A stretch of 38,546 nt of DNA from Magnetococcales bacterium (GTDB taxonomy: Bacteria > Pseudomonadota > Magnetococcia > Magnetococcales > JADGCL01): assembly GCA_015229005.1 (NCBI GenBank), contig JADGCL010000027.1, positions 1 to 38,546 on the forward strand, read 5' to 3'. Below are positions 6,703 to 15,204 of the stretch, piece by piece. The notes beneath the pieces were generated by a model. That model searched no databases. It was not told the origin of the DNA and saw only the letters and a list, made by a program, of their open reading frames with translations. Numbering within the stretch: position 1 is the first letter of the stretch; each line of letters starts with the position of its first letter. The translations under genes were made by a program, and so were the position numbers.

Positions 6703-6927
6703 TCACACGAAATACACCGGCGCATCCTCACCGCTCTGAACCCGTACCGCTCGCCCATCCCGCACCGTCACCTGGTCGCCAGCGATCAAGCCCGCATCGG
6801 CAGCAACCTCAACCACCCCCTGAGCGGTGGCCACTCGAGCCAAGCCGCTGCTGACAGAAACCACCCTCCCGGAAACGGCAGCCCTTCCGGTCAGGATCTG
6901 TTGCAGGTCAAACAGCGGGTTGGACAT
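6703..6927 (-). CDS. Small phage protein, last gene of the tail operon
   Basis: 74 aa, family not recognised. The sequence is rich in Val and Gly and predicted mostly beta (AAVSGRVVSVSSGLARVATA, GLIAGDQVTVRDGRAV), reading like a small OB- or SH3-type barrel. Its ATG overlaps the 3' end of the preceding baseplate-like gene by 20 bp, so it belongs to the same operon. It may be a tail-tip or baseplate accessory. It faces the DGR cassette tail to tail, with 6331-6702 between them. Confidence 0.6.
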   Translation of the reverse strand: MSNPLFDLQQILTGRAAVSGRVVSVSSGLARVATAQGVVEVAADAGLIAGDQVTVRDGRAVRVQSGEDAPVYFV

Positions 6928-8296
6928 GGCGGAGCAACTCCAGAGAGGTGATCAGTCTCGGCCCTTGAGCGATATGGCCCACACTGGTGATTTTCCCGCG
7001 CCAGGACCGGCCCATCAGGGCGTCGTGGACCTCGACGAGTTGGCCGGGCATAAACCCTGGCCGATGCAGGCACGTCAACGACACTTCCTGGAGTGCCTCG
7101 CCGGCATCGATTTCGGCCCGGCCCCGGGAGCGTTTGGCTTCGTTGGTGGTGAGCAACGGGTCGGAGATGTCGGCGCCTCGGAAGGCTCCGTCGCCGCGCT
7201 GGCAGAAGATCTCGCCGCTGCCCATGGCTTCGCCGGTGGAGCCGGAAAAACGAACCTGCACGGGGAATTCGTCCAACCCGGCAAGGAGTGATGGCGCGGA
7301 GAGGCCCCAGGATCGCGCCATGGAGCGATAGGTCACGCGAGCGATGGCCACGCCCGCTTCGGGCACGGAAACGGTGCGTTTGTCGGCCTCGAGGGTGAGC
7401 GCCCCCAGATCGTTCCCCAGCCAGATCACCGAGTCGAGGGCGAGGGCAGGCTTGTCCAGGGTAGCCACGGCCATTCCGGCAAAAACGAGATCCTGTTTGA
7501 CCTCGACGACCTGCCATCCCCCCGGCAAGATCACCCCGGCGGAAACGATCGGGTCGGCCAAGGCAATATCATCACCGGCATGGACCAGCAGATGGGCGGT
7601 TTCGCCGCTGTAGAAGGTGGTCCGGCCCTGGTTTGGACCATCGGGTCGGGCATCGATTTCGACCGAGACGAACCCGGCCCCTGTCGGCAGATAGCCCCGG
7701 ACCAGCACCTTGTTGACCCTGGTGCGCAGGATGTGGGATTCACGACAGGAGAGGTTGTCGGATGCGTCGGTCAGGACGCGATCGACGGCAGTCGAGGCCC
7801 ACCCGGGAACCGCCACCGGGAAGCGATGCCGCACCCGCAATCTGCCATCCGGCAGAGTCTCCACCAGCCCGCCGGCGGCTTCGGCGATGGTTTTGACCAC
7901 ATCGAGGGGCGAGGCGTTGTGGACGGCGAGACGCCCGCCGGTGATCAGCCAGTTGACTAGGTCCCACTCAACGGCCTCGCTGACGGCCTCCTCGGCGGCA
8001 TCTTTGGCCCAAACGGGTGCCTCCCACACCCGGTCCAGAGGGGTGGCGCGAGGCAGGACAAACCTCGCCGTGGGACTCACCACCGACACGGTGAGCCTGG
8101 GCATGGCAACGCCATCACGCTCCAGCGTCTTGTTGTCGACCATGAGCCTGTAAACCTCTCCGCCCAGTTCCAGCTCGATGGGGTCGTCGATGCGGATACG
8201 TTGGAATGAGGCCGGATCGATCACCTCCAAGTTGCCGCTCCAGGCAAAATCCATCTCGGCCTGGGAGAGGGTGGCGGACAGCACCGAACCGGTCAT
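6908..8296 (-). CDS. Phage tail hub/baseplate-like protein
   Basis: 462 aa. The assignment is by position and composition: a large beta-rich protein near the end of a tail operon, containing an early block (PIELELGGEVYRLMVDNK) and later segments (AVHNASPLDVVKTIAEAAGG, LIVRHRFPV-type repeats) like those of tail-hub proteins. Such proteins cap the tail tube and hold fibres or lysozyme. No enzyme motif is visible. The start at 8296 overlaps the upstream stop by four bases (ATGA). The exact family is uncertain. Confidence 0.55.
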   Translation of the reverse strand: MTGSVLSATLSQAEMDFAWSGNLEVIDPASFQRIRIDDPIELELGGEVYRLMVDNKTLERDGVAMPRLTVSVVSPTARFVLPRATPLDRVWEAPVWAKDAAEEAVSEAVEWDLVNWLITGGRLAVHNASPLDVVKTIAEAAGGLVETLPDGRLRVRHRFPVAVPGWASTAVDRVLTDASDNLSCRESHILRTRVNKVLVRGYLPTGAGFVSVEIDARPDGPNQGRTTFYSGETAHLLVHAGDDIALADPIVSAGVILPGGWQVVEVKQDLVFAGMAVATLDKPALALDSVIWLGNDLGALTLEADKRTVSVPEAGVAIARVTYRSMARSWGLSAPSLLAGLDEFPVQVRFSGSTGEAMGSGEIFCQRGDGAFRGADISDPLLTTNEAKRSRGRAEIDAGEALQEVSLTCLHRPGFMPGQLVEVHDALMGRSWRGKITSVGHIAQGPRLITSLELLRHVQPAV

Positions 8297-8895
8297 ACCA
8301 GCTCCCCGAAATGGAAAGCGCGAACGGCAACGCCGGTCGGCCTGACCGGTCGATCCTCGGCGAGGTTCCAGAGCTGGATCGACGAAGCGGCGACCGGATC
8401 ACGCTTGAGCCGGTCCCAGCGAAACAAGGCCTGCATGGCCACCGAGGTGGTGGAGGTCCAGGGCATGACGCACTGGCTCCGCGCCTTGCCTCGAAGGTTC
8501 CATTCGGACTCCAGGGAGGCCGAAACCGTGAAGTGAATCGGAAAGGCACACTGCGCCTGAACCGGGGCGTTGCCGTAAGGGAAGGAGGCCGACGAGAAGG
8601 CGAGAAGTGACCTGTACTCCTGCGGCAAAGCGGCCTTGACGACGATGCAGGAGTCCCAAGGCTGCTCGTTCGTGATCCGGGCCATCCATGGGCCGTAGGG
8701 TTGTTCGAGTGGCGCGATCAGTCTGGAATTATCGTAACGTTGCTCGAGTTCGACGGCGAGACGGATCGAATAGGGCTGCACCAGGGTATTGACTGGAATG
8801 GCGTCTCCCCATGGGGAGAGGCAGGCGGCGACAACACGCCGGCTGGCGCTTCCCGAGATCGGCGCGGCGGCAATGGCGGCTGAGGCGATGGCCAC
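8293..8895 (-). CDS. Phage tail-associated protein, unknown family
   Basis: 200 aa. An Ala/Ser-rich N-terminus (MAIASAAIAAAPISGSASRR) is followed by a beta-rich body with several Trp residues (PYGPWMARITNEQPWDSCIV). The N-terminal run could pass for a weak signal or a flexible linker, but no clear cleavage site is seen. It lies between a fibre-like gene (3-bp gap upstream) and the hub-like gene (4-bp overlap downstream), so I place it in the tail tip. No recognised domain. Confidence 0.55.
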   Translation of the reverse strand: MAIASAAIAAAPISGSASRRVVAACLSPWGDAIPVNTLVQPYSIRLAVELEQRYDNSRLIAPLEQPYGPWMARITNEQPWDSCIVVKAALPQEYRSLLAFSSASFPYGNAPVQAQCAFPIHFTVSASLESEWNLRGKARSQCVMPWTSTTSVAMQALFRWDRLKRDPVAASSIQLWNLAEDRPVRPTGVAVRAFHFGELV

Positions 8896-8898
8896 CGA

Positions 8899-9834
8899 CT
8901 ACACCAAGCGCACGGCGAGATCGGCGCCAGGGGTCGTCGATCCGATGCGGGTGATGTCGAGGGAGAGCCATTGGGTGGGCGTCAGGGAGAGATCGAGGGC
9001 TGTCGGCTCCAGGCGTTGGCTCCAGGCGGGGGGATCGATGAGATTCCAGACCGAGCCGTTGAACTCCCAATACCGGCCCCGAAAGGTGCCTCCCCCGGAG
9101 GAGTAGACGCGATCTCCCTGGGTGGCAGTCTGAGCGTCTTCGGTGAGGGTCCAGTTCCCTGCCGTACCGGCGACGAGGTAGACGTTACTCGGGACGCCGT
9201 TGATCAACCCCAGGAGCAGCACCCGCATGCCGGCGTGGACGGCCTCGCCGTCGAAGATGTTGTCCCCCCGCATGTCCGCCTGGGCGTTGGCGAGGGTGTC
9301 GTAGTAGAGGGTGCATTCGACCGGCTCCCGCCAGCCGACGGGGATGCTCCCTCTGGTCACGATCAGGCCACTTTTCCGGAGCGTGAACTGAACGGCAGCA
9401 CCTGCCGAGGCGGTCCCGAGCCAAGCGTCCATCGAGCGAAACGAAACCGCCTGGGGCGGATACCAGCGGGTGGCGTCGGTCTTGAGCTGGAGCGTTCCCG
9501 GGACGCTGAGCGTGACTCCGGCGTTGGCACTCCTCTGGATTACCGAGGCGGGGGCCACGCAGGAGAGGGCCACGTTGCCGGCGGGCCACGCCACGGCAGT
9601 ACCGCCATTGGACGAGGCGAGGATTCTGTCGCGGGAGAGGGTTCCGGCGGCGGCATCGACCGTGCCTTCGCTCACCTCCCACTGGGATCCGCTTTCGGCG
9701 CAATAGGCGCATTTGGCGCCGTTCCCGAGAGCGGCCACGAACCCCTGGTAGCCCTGGGCGGCGCCAGTGAGCTGATAGGCGGCGGCGCCGGTAACCGAGG
9801 CCGATTCCTTGACGCGATCTGCAAAGGTGAGCAT
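8899..9834 (-). CDS. Phage tail fibre/tip protein
   Basis: 311 aa. It begins MLTFADRVKESASVTGAAAY followed by QLTGAAQGYQGFVAAL. This opening is common to tail-tip or fibre proteins of siphophage-like prophages, where the F-x-DRV(K/R)E motif is followed by a short beta-rich repeat. The rest is beta-rich and low in charged residues. A Cys pair (CAYC, about residue 43) is unusual. It probably lies at the host-contacting end of the tail. It is not a DGR target: no TR-like match was found in it. Confidence 0.65.
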   Translation of the reverse strand: MLTFADRVKESASVTGAAAYQLTGAAQGYQGFVAALGNGAKCAYCAESGSQWEVSEGTVDAAAGTLSRDRILASSNGGTAVAWPAGNVALSCVAPASVIQRSANAGVTLSVPGTLQLKTDATRWYPPQAVSFRSMDAWLGTASAGAAVQFTLRKSGLIVTRGSIPVGWREPVECTLYYDTLANAQADMRGDNIFDGEAVHAGMRVLLLGLINGVPSNVYLVAGTAGNWTLTEDAQTATQGDRVYSSGGGTFRGRYWEFNGSVWNLIDPPAWSQRLEPTALDLSLTPTQWLSLDITRIGSTTPGADLAVRLV

Positions 9835-9855
9835 GTCGGCAGCTCCTCCGATGAC

Positions 9856-10518
9856 CTATAGATCCGAGTTGACCACTTCGTCACCATACAAAAACTGCAT
9901 GTGGGCTTTTCTGTGATCGAATGGCATCAAGCGGGAAGAGTCGGCCCCGATGTTCGGTTCGATCCACATCTCGACCCGGTATTTGACGCCGACGGGGTGG
10001 AAGACCACGCGTCGGGTCGAGAACATGAAGGCATGGTTGGCCATGATGCCGAGATCGAGGACCCCGGAATCCGCCGGGAAAAGGTTGTTCTCGCCATTGG
10101 GCACGGGCTTGTCGTCGATGGTGACCTCGGTCAGGGCGTTGTAATACCCGGAGCTGGTGATGATCTTCGACCTCCAGAACGCCGTCATGAAGCCGAGGTA
10201 TCCCGGATAGCCGACGCCGTCCCGCCAATTCTCGTCCCACCGTGACCTCCAGGGCCCGGGCCAGGGCACGCCGGGAACCTCGGTCGTCTCGACGAACGCC
10301 TGCGCCCAGCGGCCATTGGCGGTTGCGATGTAGTCGAGCCAGGCCTTGGGGAAGGCCCCTGCATCCGGCACGAAGAACAGGATGTCCCACCAGAGGCGCA
10401 TCCTCGGGTCCCAGCCCTTGCCGAGACGATATTGGCCGGACACGACTCTTGGCTTTTTCTTGGGCAGGACGACTTTCCGGATGATCTTGAACGGGCCGGG
10501 ACTAAGAATTACTGACAT
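9856..10518 (-). CDS. Phage structural protein, unknown family
   Basis: 220 aa. Basic N-terminus (KIIRKVVLPKKKPRVVSGQY) then an aromatic, Trp-rich body (WWDILFFV, WPGPWRSRWDENWRDG). Beta-rich by composition, without catalytic motifs. Its start lies 17 bp inside the end of the upstream gene, so it is co-translated with the tail genes. It could be a tail-tip or receptor-binding component, but no family was recognised. Confidence 0.55.
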   Translation of the reverse strand: MSVILSPGPFKIIRKVVLPKKKPRVVSGQYRLGKGWDPRMRLWWDILFFVPDAGAFPKAWLDYIATANGRWAQAFVETTEVPGVPWPGPWRSRWDENWRDGVGYPGYLGFMTAFWRSKIITSSGYYNALTEVTIDDKPVPNGENNLFPADSGVLDLGIMANHAFMFSTRRVVFHPVGVKYRVEMWIEPNIGADSSRLMPFDHRKAHMQFLYGDEVVNSDL

Positions 10519-11590
10519 GGTTCAGCATCCTCAAGCGGAAAGTCCGTCCGTGGTCGTCACGCCCTTCGATGTAGGTGATGGTTTCGATGTCGACAAAGGC
10601 CTCGGGATCGTTTGCATCCAGGAAAAGCCGGGTCACGACGCTCTCCCGGGTGCCCGCGACCTCGACCCAGTTGTCGTTCCACTCCGTCTCCGTGGCCCGC
10701 GCCACGTACTGCGCCCGAGGGAAACCCTCCGGCCAGAACGATCTGGCAAAGGATGCCGTGACGGCCTTGTTGCGGGAGAGGGCGATCAGCCGTACCGGCG
10801 GGATTTCGGCCTTCTTGATGTCGCCGAAGATCCAGGCCTGCTTCATCTCGGCGAAGAGTTCGGGCGAGGCGATGGCTTTTCCGGTGTCGTAGGCGATGTT
10901 GTAGAGGGAGTATCCCGGGCTGTACCGGACGACGATGGCCCCGGTGGCTTCTCCGGAGGTGTGGAATTCGCCCTTGTCCGGATCGTAGACTGGGTCGGGC
11001 ATTATCGCACCCTGACGGTTCCGAAAGAGGGTCTTTTGGATGATCTCGATCGCCGGGTTGTCGTAGTTGTAGCGGAGGCGCTTTCGGATCTCTCCGGACC
11101 AGGTGATGGCCTCCACCAGCGGGTCGAAGCGGCGACCGACCAGGGTGGCGGTGTTGATCGGGAGGGTGTGGGGGATTTCGACCTTCTCCCACCGCCAACT
11201 GGCGGACGGCACGGTATGGGTGAAGAAGGGTCCCCAGTTGGGGAACGGGCCGGCGACGGCAACGGCCCGCCATTTGACCTCGGTGTGGGTGAAGGTCGCT
11301 TCTCCGTTGTCGACCAGGATTTTGATGGACGGTGCATCAGCCGCCGAACAGTAGACCTTGACCCGCTTTTGCCCGGGGGCCAGCATTTTTTCGAGGGGTT
11401 CGAAGCCGGTCGCCGAGCCCTGCCATGAGGCCAAGCCCCAGGCCTGCATGAAGACGCTGAGGTCATTGGAATACTCGACCTCCACCGGCCTGTTGCCCGC
11501 CTGCCCGGTGTCGTCGACCACCAGTTCGAACGGTGTTTCGGCGGCGAACGCGGCGAAGTTGATCGCAAGATTCGCCGTGGTTTCGCCCAT
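10502..11590 (-). CDS. Phage tail protein, unknown family
   Basis: 362 aa from the ATG at 11590; longer upstream readings are a shadow of the next gene. The N-terminus (MGETTANLAINFAAFAAETP) leads into a long beta-rich protein with DDTGQAGNRPVEVEYSNDLS and a YSPGYSLYNIAYDTGKAI segment. The start overlaps the stop of the upstream gene. Position between the tape-measure remnant and the fibre gene suggests a minor tail or tail-tip protein. No family recognised. Confidence 0.6.
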   Translation of the reverse strand: MGETTANLAINFAAFAAETPFELVVDDTGQAGNRPVEVEYSNDLSVFMQAWGLASWQGSATGFEPLEKMLAPGQKRVKVYCSAADAPSIKILVDNGEATFTHTEVKWRAVAVAGPFPNWGPFFTHTVPSASWRWEKVEIPHTLPINTATLVGRRFDPLVEAITWSGEIRKRLRYNYDNPAIEIIQKTLFRNRQGAIMPDPVYDPDKGEFHTSGEATGAIVVRYSPGYSLYNIAYDTGKAIASPELFAEMKQAWIFGDIKKAEIPPVRLIALSRNKAVTASFARSFWPEGFPRAQYVARATETEWNDNWVEVAGTRESVVTRLFLDANDPEAFVDIETITYIEGRDDHGRTFRLRMLNHVSNS

Positions 11591-12636
11591 CACTCGCTCT
11601 CGCCCGAGACGCCGATGATGACCTTGTCGCCGGAGAGGGAGGCGGTGTTGGGCGGGATGATCCGTTTCTCCCAGATGGGGAAGGCCGCCGGGTGGCTCTT
11701 GAAGGTGACCACGTTCCCGGCGGCCCAGGTCCCGCCCCACAGGGAGGATGGCAGGGTAAAATAGGGCCTCGAATAGGTGGCGTTGTTGGGGGCGAAATTC
11801 GCCGTCACCGTACCGCCACCGACCGGTCCGACCGTATCGCCGACGCCGGTGAAGGTGGTGGCATTGGTGAAGGTGAGGGTCCAGGTCTGCTCGATGCCGG
11901 CGATGGCGTCCACCAGCCTGGCGTCGGTCAGAATGGACGGGGGATTGCCGAGGCCGTTCCAGCCGCTGAGGGTGCCGGTTGGCGAGGAGATGGCCCAGGT
12001 GTCGGTGCGGGCCCAAAGGTCCCCGGCCTCGATCACCGGGGCCACCCTGGTATTGGTGGCTGAATAGGCGTTTTGCAGCGACGTACCGTCCGCCAGGAGC
12101 AGCGTCACCAGGTTGCCGTTCCAGGTGACGGCCGAGGGGGTGTTGTCGAGGCGCACGAATTCTTCCGAACCCGCGAAGTCATCGACGCTGCCCTTGTCGG
12201 AGATGCGGATCAACTGGTTCGGATTGAAGATCCAGTCGGTCTGTTCTTCGACATTCACGGTCAATGAGGTTGCGCCGACGGTGGTATTGGCGTTCAACTG
12301 GCCGCTTCCGTAGAACAGCGTCGCGAGGTTGGCCACGTCGGCCTGGACGTTGGTCTGGGTGGCGGGGAAGATCAGCACCCGGTCGCCGCCGGGGGTGGGG
12401 GTTTCGACAAAAATGCGGGTGTCGATCAGCTTGAGATTGTCCGGGCTGGCGATCTTGATGAAGAGCTTGCGGAATTTGGTGGAGCCGCTTTTCCTTTCGC
12501 TGGCCGGAACATCCGGCCAGATGTTGTTCTTGACGCCGGTGGCGACCTCGGTGTCGGCCATGCGACCGCCGTTGCTGGTGGAGTCGCTGACGGTTTGCGA
12601 TTTCATGAACTTGATCTGACTGTTTTCGATGGGCAT
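11590..12636 (-). CDS. Phage tail protein, unknown family
   Basis: 348 aa. Thr/Asn/Gly-rich, predicted beta throughout (ATSLTVNVEEQTDWIFN, TFTNATTFTGVGDTVG), as in baseplate or tail-sheath-like structural proteins. No enzymatic motif. It starts 1 bp after the upstream gene ends and its stop abuts the next start at 11590, so it is part of the same polycistron. No precise family can be named. Confidence 0.6.
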   Translation of the reverse strand: MPIENSQIKFMKSQTVSDSTSNGGRMADTEVATGVKNNIWPDVPASERKSGSTKFRKLFIKIASPDNLKLIDTRIFVETPTPGGDRVLIFPATQTNVQADVANLATLFYGSGQLNANTTVGATSLTVNVEEQTDWIFNPNQLIRISDKGSVDDFAGSEEFVRLDNTPSAVTWNGNLVTLLLADGTSLQNAYSATNTRVAPVIEAGDLWARTDTWAISSPTGTLSGWNGLGNPPSILTDARLVDAIAGIEQTWTLTFTNATTFTGVGDTVGPVGGGTVTANFAPNNATYSRPYFTLPSSLWGGTWAAGNVVTFKSHPAAFPIWEKRIIPPNTASLSGDKVIIGVSGESE

Positions 12637-12637
12637 G

Positions 12638-13003
12638 TCACACCTGCATCAATTTGATGAGACCGTTGAAGAACCTGCCGTGCGGGTAGATCGGGGTAAA
12701 TGATGTCGCCGGTTGGTCCTGGTGGCGGAACATCACCTGGAACGACTCGTTATCCAGAATGAGATCGAAGACGCCCCCCGGCTGCATGGCCATGGCGTGG
12801 ATCGCCCGCACCTGCTCAAGGGTGAGCCAGGAGCTGTCGCCCTCGGCCTCCAGATCGATGGGGCGACCGCCGATGAGCCCCGAGTTCCACACCACCAGGT
12901 TGCCCCCCAGGGTGCGGGCGGTTTCCTGGACGGTGGGCGACCATTCGTACTGGTTTTTCCACTGCAGAGAGTCGGGCAGAACCAAATCGCCGAGCTGTTT
13001 CAT
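12638..13003 (-). CDS. Minor tail protein-like, directly after the tape-measure remnant
   Basis: 121 aa. Starts with ATGA overlapping the stop of the fused tape-measure gene at 13000-13003. In lambda-like phages the gene after the tape measure encodes a minor tail protein of similar size. Seen here: LGDLVLPDSLQWKNQYEWSP and GGVFDLILDNESFQVMFRHQ, a compact beta-rich protein. The role is inferred from position and size, not from a recognised domain. Confidence 0.6.
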   Translation of the reverse strand: MKQLGDLVLPDSLQWKNQYEWSPTVQETARTLGGNLVVWNSGLIGGRPIDLEAEGDSSWLTLEQVRAIHAMAMQPGGVFDLILDNESFQVMFRHQDQPATSFTPIYPHGRFFNGLIKLMQV

Positions 13004-15204
13004 CCCAGCCCCCGCTGCATCTCCTGCAGGGCCCGGACGAAGCCACGGACCTGCTCGCGACTGCCGGTGAGAAATGGCGGTTCCTGGCGACTGCCGGTGA
13101 CCAGTTCGAGCCGCACCACCCCTTCGACCTGGGGCGTGACGGCCCCGCCACCGGCAAGGGCCATTGGCGGGATGGTGGGGATGACCAGGTTCTTCGCCAG
13201 GCCACCGAACTGGAATCTGGGAACGGAGGGCATCCTGAACCGGGGGATGAATGGCATCGCCCGCACCACTCCTCCCTGGGCGAACCGGGGGAGGTCGGTC
13301 GGTTTGAGCCGAAGCTGGTTCATGGCCTGAAGCCGCTCCAGGCCGTAGAGGCGGACGGCATGCCGATTGAGGACGAACTCGCCTGCCTCCAGCAGGGCGC
13401 GGATTTTGTCGCCGCCGCCCCAGCCGGGGAGAAATCCGCCCCGGGCGAAGCCGACCATGCCGCCCTGGGCGTGGGCCTCGCTTCTGCGTTCGACAGTGTT
13501 GACGGTGACGGTTTTCTCCGAGGGGATCTCGGCGATTCTGGCGATCAGGGTGTCGATGGCGGCGACGGCCTGGCCGGTATCTCCGACAATGGTCACCTTC
13601 TCTTCGGGGGGAACGCTGTTTTTGAACTCCTGGAACTTGGCCATCAGGCCGTCGATGGCGCCGGTGGCCGAGACGGTGTCGAACGTGGCTTTTACCTCGG
13701 GCTGCCAGCCGGTAAATTCGGTCTTGAATTTCGTGAAGACGCGAGAAACCTCGTCGAGACTCGCTTGGGCCCTGGTCATTTCCCCCTGGAGGACATTGCC
13801 GACCACCGATTCCAGGGCCGTCGCCCCACCCTGGAGCTCGGCCTTGATCCGGACCACCCGCTCTTTTTTCTCGAGGAGGGCATCGATCTCGGCTCCGGCG
13901 GCCCTGATTTTCTCGATGTTGGCGTCGATCAACAGGGTGTGGTCTTTGGCCAGGGCTTCGTCCACCCCTTTGACCGCCTCCCGGATCCTGGCGAGGGCCT
14001 CGGTGGCGGCTTCCGACTTGTTGTGGAGGGTGTCGGCGGCCTCCTGGTGGACACCAGCTTCTTCCCGGAAGGCCTGGTTTTCGATCTGTGCCGCCTTCTG
14101 CATCTGCTCGATGGCGCGGGCGGCGGCCGCTTTCGAGCCAACGACGACCTGGTCGCCCTGCTGCACCGCCTCGGAGGTCTGTTCGGCGACCCGCTTGCCG
14201 ACCAGGGGTGTCCAGTCGGTTTTCTCCACCGGCGCGTTTGATCCATGCATGGAGGTGGTGGCTACTACCCCGGCGTCGATCAGCGCCTGGGCTGCCTTTT
14301 CGCCTTCCACCAGGACCACCTCGGAGGCCCGAGCAATGCCTGGCAGGTTGTACAGGGGCCTGTGGTCAGTAGGGGCCCGCCATTCCCGAGCACGCACGTC
14401 CCAGGGCCGGAATTGTTTCTTCCCTCCGGGGGGATCGTACCGATAGACGCAGACCAGTAACGCCCCGTCCTGGTCGTGGTAATTCCACTTGCCCGTGGGC
14501 GGTCCCAAATCGTCCAAAGGCGGTTCGCGACGATGGGGTGGTGATGCCGGGATTGACCTCGGTGGGCCGCCCAGCCATTCCCGGACCTCGTCCAGTAACC
14601 GGGGAAAATCCGAGTGGGAGTTCAGCCCCCTGGTCCTTGCCCACAGGTCCAGGATATCGCCCCCCAGTCCGGTGGCATGGTCGTACCAAACACCGGTTTT
14701 GTTGCCCGTCAGCTCCACCTTCATGCTTTCGCCGGGATTGCCCTCCACGTCCCCGATGAGGAACTTGCCGTGACGGACCCTGCCGGCGGGCAGCAGATGA
14801 AAGAGAACCTCCTCGATGCGCTCCAGCAGGCGGGCCTTGAGCCGGTCGGTGTCGTGTTTACCATCCCGAAAGGCCCGGGGTTGGGTTTGGGGGCTGGCAT
14901 TGTTGAAGTCCATCCATTGGTAAGAATCCTTCTTACCAAATGGCTCCGGCTGATTTTGGTAAGAATCACCCTCATCAAAGCTGCCAGCCTGTCTTTGATG
15001 AGAACCGTTCTTACCAAACGCTCCTGACTGGTTTTGGTAAGAATCATTCTTACCTTCCTCGACCTTCGCCAATTCGCGAGTCGCCTTTTGCTTCACCTGG
15101 CTTGGCGACATGCCGGAGCAGTTGTAGACGGCGCGGTAGGCCGTTTCGGCATCGCCGGTTTCCAGCAATGCCTTGCGGAAGGACTCCTGCTTGGGTGTCA
15201 GCAT
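13000..15204 (-). CDS. In-frame fusion: phage primase N-terminal part joined to tail tape-measure C-terminal part
   Basis: 734 aa from the ATG at 15204 (7-bp overlap with the nuclease gene). The first part is a replication protein: an HTH-like N-terminus (LTPKQESFRKALLETGDAET), a repeat-rich linker, then a primase region (GVWYDHATGLGGDILDLWAR) running into a TOPRIM domain (VVLVEGEKAAQALIDAG, DWTPLVGKRV). TOPRIM stops abruptly there, where relatives continue with the acidic second half. From about 14190 down the protein is a coiled-coil, Ala/Glu-rich tape measure ending in GGFLPGWGGGDKIRALLEAG and EFVLNRHAVR, typical of tape-measure C-termini. A deletion joining early and late modules explains this. 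The product is probably inactive as a primase, and the tape-measure N-terminus that helps set tail length is gone. Confidence 0.75.
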   Translation of the reverse strand: MLTPKQESFRKALLETGDAETAYRAVYNCSGMSPSQVKQKATRELAKVEEGKNDSYQNQSGAFGKNGSHQRQAGSFDEGDSYQNQPEPFGKKDSYQWMDFNNASPQTQPRAFRDGKHDTDRLKARLLERIEEVLFHLLPAGRVRHGKFLIGDVEGNPGESMKVELTGNKTGVWYDHATGLGGDILDLWARTRGLNSHSDFPRLLDEVREWLGGPPRSIPASPPHRREPPLDDLGPPTGKWNYHDQDGALLVCVYRYDPPGGKKQFRPWDVRAREWRAPTDHRPLYNLPGIARASEVVLVEGEKAAQALIDAGVVATTSMHGSNAPVEKTDWTPLVGKRVAEQTSEAVQQGDQVVVGSKAAAARAIEQMQKAAQIENQAFREEAGVHQEAADTLHNKSEAATEALARIREAVKGVDEALAKDHTLLIDANIEKIRAAGAEIDALLEKKERVVRIKAELQGGATALESVVGNVLQGEMTRAQASLDEVSRVFTKFKTEFTGWQPEVKATFDTVSATGAIDGLMAKFQEFKNSVPPEEKVTIVGDTGQAVAAIDTLIARIAEIPSEKTVTVNTVERRSEAHAQGGMVGFARGGFLPGWGGGDKIRALLEAGEFVLNRHAVRLYGLERLQAMNQLRLKPTDLPRFAQGGVVRAMPFIPRFRMPSVPRFQFGGLAKNLVIPTIPPMALAGGGAVTPQVEGVVRLELVTGSRQEPPFLTGSREQVRGFVRALQEMQRGLG
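14917..15054. repeat. Four 39-bp direct repeats with palindromic cores inside the primase gene
   Basis: Dyads are centred at 14928, 14967, 15006 and 15045, exactly 39 bp apart. The half-site consensus is TTTGRTRAGAA, with arms separated by 3 bp. The first (14917-14939) has perfect 10-bp arms and the fourth (15036-15054) perfect 8-bp arms; the second and third are imperfect. On the coding strand they give 13-residue repeats such as DSYQNQ. They separate the HTH-like N-terminus from the primase domain, as the lambda O iterons lie within the O gene. This could be the element's replication origin, or a coding minisatellite. Confidence 0.7.

Noticed and set aside
8899-9834. Tail fibre as a second DGR target, as in Bordetella phage BPP-1
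   Set aside because: No segment resembling TR or the VR flanks was found in this gene or other tail genes.
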